From Stutzerimonas decontaminans (GTDB taxonomy: Bacteria; Pseudomonadota; Gammaproteobacteria; Pseudomonadales; Pseudomonadaceae): a DNA stretch of 64,000 bases. Under the pieces are notes generated by a model. It was not told where the DNA came from, made no database searches, and saw nothing but the letters and a program-made list of their open reading frames with translations. How positions within the stretch are numbered: the first letter of the stretch is position 1; every line of letters starts with the position of its first letter. The DNA lies in the NCBI RefSeq assembly GCF_000661915.1, contig NZ_CP007509.1:4291501-4355500 (forward strand), written 5' to 3'. Below, piece after piece: positions 61,747-64,000 of the stretch. The position numbers and the translations under genes are program-made.

Positions 61747-63432
61747 ATGGCGGCGCCGCGAGTAGCCATGCGAAACATCAAAGAATGTCTGCGCCTCAAG
61801 CTTGAGGCCGGTTTGTCCCACGAGAAGATTGCCCGCGCCTTGCAGCTGTCCAAGGGCGTGGTCAGCAAGTACGTCACGGCGGCGCGCGTGGCCGGGCTGG
61901 ACTGGCCGGCGCTGGTGGCGATGGATGAGGCCGCGTTGGCAGCCGCCTTGTTTGCGCCGATGCCACCGGGCAAGCCGCGCGGTGAGCGGGTACTGCCCGA
62001 TGTGCTGAGTATCCATCGCGAGCTGCGGCGCAAGGGCGTGACCTTGCAGCTGCTGTGGGAGGAGTATCTCGCCGCGCATGCGGGGCAGCCGACCTACCGC
62101 TACACCCAGTTCGTCGAGCACTACCGGCGTTACGCACAGACGCTCAAGCGTTCGATGCGCCAGCTGCACCGCGCGGGCGAGAAGCTGTTTATCGACTATG
62201 CCGGCCCGACGCTGCCGGTGGTCGATCCAGGCACCGGCGAAGTCCGCCGGGCGCACATCTTCGTCGCCGCCCTGGGCGCCTCGAATTACACCTATGCCTG
62301 CGCGACGCCGGGCGAAACCCAGGTGGACTGGCTGACTTCGCTGGGGCAGGCGCTTGCCTACTTCGGCGGCGTGCCGGAGATGGTGGTGCCGGACAATCCG
62401 CGCGCCCTGGTCGCCCAGCCGGATCGCTACGAGCCCGGCCTGAACCGGGCGACGCTGGAGTGCGCGCGGCATTACCAGACGGTGATGCTGCCAGCCCGGC
62501 CACGCAAACCTCAGGACAAGGCCAAGGCCGAGGTGGCGGTGCAGGTGGTCGAGCGCTGGATCATGGCGCGGCTGCGCCACCGGCAGTTCTTCAGCCTGCA
62601 TGCGCTCAACCAGGCCATCGCCGAACTGCTGGAGGAGCTGAATCGACGCCCGTTCAAGCGCCTCGACGGCTGCCGGCGCGACTGGTTCGAGCGCCTGGAT
62701 CGCCCAGCCCTACGCCCGCTGCCGGAGCATCCCTACGAGGTCGCCAGCTTCAAGCGCTGCAAGGTCAACATCGACTACCACATCGAGGTCAATGGCAGCT
62801 TCTACAGCGTGCCCTCGGCCCTGGCCCGGCAGAGCGTCGAGGTGCGGCTGACGGCGCACACCCTGGAAGTGCTGCATGGCAACCGGCGGGTGGCCAGCCA
62901 CCTGCTGCTGGGCCGTCGCGGCGCCTACAGCACGCAGCGCGAGCACATGCCCGCCGCGCACCAGGCGCATCGCGAATGGACGCCGCAACGCCTGCTCGAC
63001 TGGGGCGAGCGGATCGGCCCCTACACGCGCCAACTGATCGATCACCAACTGACCCACAAGCCGCACCCGGAGATGGGCTACCGCGCCTGCCTCGGCCTGC
63101 TCTCGCTGGCCCGCCGCTATGGCAATGCCCGCCTGGAAGCCGCCGCCGAACGGGCCGTCCAGCTACGCGCTTTCACCGGGCGCAGCGTGCGCAACCTACT
63201 TCAGCAAGGCCTGGATCGACAGCCGCTGCCCAAGCGTGCGGCCGAAGCGAGCCTCCCCGAGCACCACGAAAACGTCCGTGGCGCCGACTACTACCAACCC
63301 CCGCAACAGGAGCTGTTCGATGATGCCGCAACACACCCTGAATCAACTGCACCAGCTACGCCTGGACGGCATGGCCCGCGCACTGGAGGAGCAATGGACG
63401 CTGCCGGCCAGCTACAGCCTGAGCTTCGATGA
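61747..63432 (+). CDS. istA: IstA transposase of the second IS21 element
   Basis: 561 residues; ATG at 61747 with GGAGACGAGGG ahead (ATG 61768 also possible). [24 protein letters not shown]. Integrase DDE core: [33 protein letters not shown] and [17 protein letters not shown] Mu-type C-terminal beta domain follows ([19 protein letters not shown]). The last ~40 residues overlap istB by 110 bases, longer than the usual 1-4-base overlap of IS21 family. Confidence 0.92.
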   Translation: MAAPRVAMRNIKECLRLKLEAGLSHEKIARALQLSKGVVSKYVTAARVAGLDWPALVAMDEAALAAALFAPMPPGKPRGERVLPDVLSIHRELRRKGVTLQLLWEEYLAAHAGQPTYRYTQFVEHYRRYAQTLKRSMRQLHRAGEKLFIDYAGPTLPVVDPGTGEVRRAHIFVAALGASNYTYACATPGETQVDWLTSLGQALAYFGGVPEMVVPDNPRALVAQPDRYEPGLNRATLECARHYQTVMLPARPRKPQDKAKAEVAVQVVERWIMARLRHRQFFSLHALNQAIAELLEELNRRPFKRLDGCRRDWFERLDRPALRPLPEHPYEVASFKRCKVNIDYHIEVNGSFYSVPSALARQSVEVRLTAHTLEVLHGNRRVASHLLLGRRGAYSTQREHMPAAHQAHREWTPQRLLDWGERIGPYTRQLIDHQLTHKPHPEMGYRACLGLLSLARRYGNARLEAAAERAVQLRAFTGRSVRNLLQQGLDRQPLPKRAAEASLPEHHENVRGADYYQPPQQELFDDAATHPESTAPATPGRHGPRTGGAMDAAGQLQPELR

Positions 63433-64000
63433 ACGCCTCGGCCTGTTGCTTGACCGTGAACTGGCCTGGCGTGACAACCAGCGCCTGGTGCGGCTGCGCA
63501 AGAAAGCCAAGCTCAAGTACAGCAATGCCTGCCTAGAGGATCTCGATCGGCGTCCCGGCCGCGCCCTGGACGAGCGCCTGATCGCCGCTCTGGCCAACGG
63601 TGACTGGATCCGCCAGCAGCACAACCTGCTGTTGACCGGCCCGACCGGTGCCGGCAAGACCTGGCTGGCCTGTGCCTTGGGCAACCAAGCCTGCCGCCAG
63701 GGCTACAGCACCCTGTATCTGCGCACCCCGCGCCTGCTGGAGCAACTGCGCATCGCCCACGGCGACGGCAGCTTCGGCCGCACCCTGCAACAGCTGGCAA
63801 AGGTCGACGTCCTGGTTCTGGACGACTGGGCGCTAGCCCCGCTGGAGGAAGGGGCCCGGCATGACCTGCTGGAGGTGATCGACGACCGCGCCGGCAACCG
63901 CTCCACCATCCTGACCAGTCAACTGCCCATCGAACACTGGCACGGCTGGATCAACGACCCGACCTTGGCCGATGCCATCCTTGATCGCCTGGTGCACAAC
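63323..64000 (+). CDS. istB: IstB helper ATPase, partial at window end
   Basis: Starts at ATG 63323 (63320 equally possible) and runs off the right edge after 226 residues. AAA+ motifs: [19 protein letters not shown] (Walker A), [15 protein letters not shown] (Walker B) and [17 protein letters not shown] (sensor). The N-terminus [20 protein letters not shown] matches IstB. It assists IstA in target choice and strand transfer. Confidence 0.92.
   Translation, partial: MPQHTLNQLHQLRLDGMARALEEQWTLPASYSLSFDERLGLLLDRELAWRDNQRLVRLRKKAKLKYSNACLEDLDRRPGRALDERLIAALANGDWIRQQHNLLLTGPTGAGKTWLACALGNQACRQGYSTLYLRTPRLLEQLRIAHGDGSFGRTLQQLAKVDVLVLDDWALAPLEEGARHDLLEVIDDRAGNRSTILTSQLPIEHWHGWINDPTLADAILDRLVHN

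Larger units (their letters stand above)
61535..64000 (+). mobile_element. Second IS21-family element (continues past window)
   Basis: Its left end holds GTGACCG repeats at 61537, 61560, 61583 and 61607 and inverted CGGTCAC copies at 61638 and 61661. It carries a full istA and an istB that leaves the window. It is inserted in istA of the first element, making a nested pair. Confidence 0.85.

Overview
The window looks like a chromosome segment of a Pseudomonas-group gammaproteobacterium. The DNA is GC-rich. The first ~12 kb carries tex, a thioesterase gene, gshA, argA/argE, a PiT phosphate transporter with its DUF47 partner, a CYTH/CHAD protein and a GspE-like ATPase; from memory this is the P. 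aeruginosa gene order. The window also has an arcDABC operon and an AraC-type regulator next to phaB-phaA-phaC. A class I (short-chain) PHB operon with a phbR-type regulator points to a P. stutzeri/mendocina/oleovorans-like species rather than P. aeruginosa. The species cannot be fixed from sequence reading alone.

Layout. 1-25.6 kb is mostly core: redox and arginine synthesis genes, phosphate uptake, two L,D-transpeptidase-family proteins, a very large multi-sensor hybrid histidine kinase, an OsmC protein, a TRAP transporter (dctP divergent from dctQM) and a methyltransferase. A tRNA-Thr(TGT) at 25.66 kb marks the start of a small accessory island (about 25.7-31.2 kb). The island holds a structured leader before a small DUF3077/DUF6124-like gene, an XRE repressor divergent from a four-gene unit with a P22-type antirepressor N-domain protein, a regular palindromic repeat array, a palindrome-dense non-coding stretch, a tyrosine recombinase, vsr, and a dcm gene cut off after motif I.

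31.4-34.5 kb is a tightly coupled minus-strand trio: lipoprotein lipase-like hydrolase, DUF4105 protein and a 54-residue membrane protein. 34.8-47.95 kb is a PHB/acetyl-CoA region: phaR, phasin, DUF3141 protein, phosphotransacetylase, acetate kinase, a FabI-type reductase, gltS, the AraC regulator and phaBAC. A good Anr/FNR-like box lies upstream of phaB. phaC runs straight into an HlyD/RbbA-like/ABC-2 permease/TolC export cluster. 54.8-59.65 kb is arcDABC with palindromic repeats between its genes. The end of the window (60.4-64.0 kb) is an IS21-family element interrupted by a second IS21-family element, whose istB runs off the window.

Functional theme. Acetyl-CoA can be dissimilated through Pta/AckA for ATP, or reduced and stored by PhaA/PhaB/PhaC. 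The adjacent ADI pathway gives ATP from arginine without oxygen. This suggests an oxygen-limitation or energy-stress locus, which is inference. The most unusual signals are the array at 28893-29048 (ten heptamers, nearly all 16 bp apart and alternating in direction) and the leader at 26094-26220, which can hide the Shine-Dalgarno sequence of the next gene.
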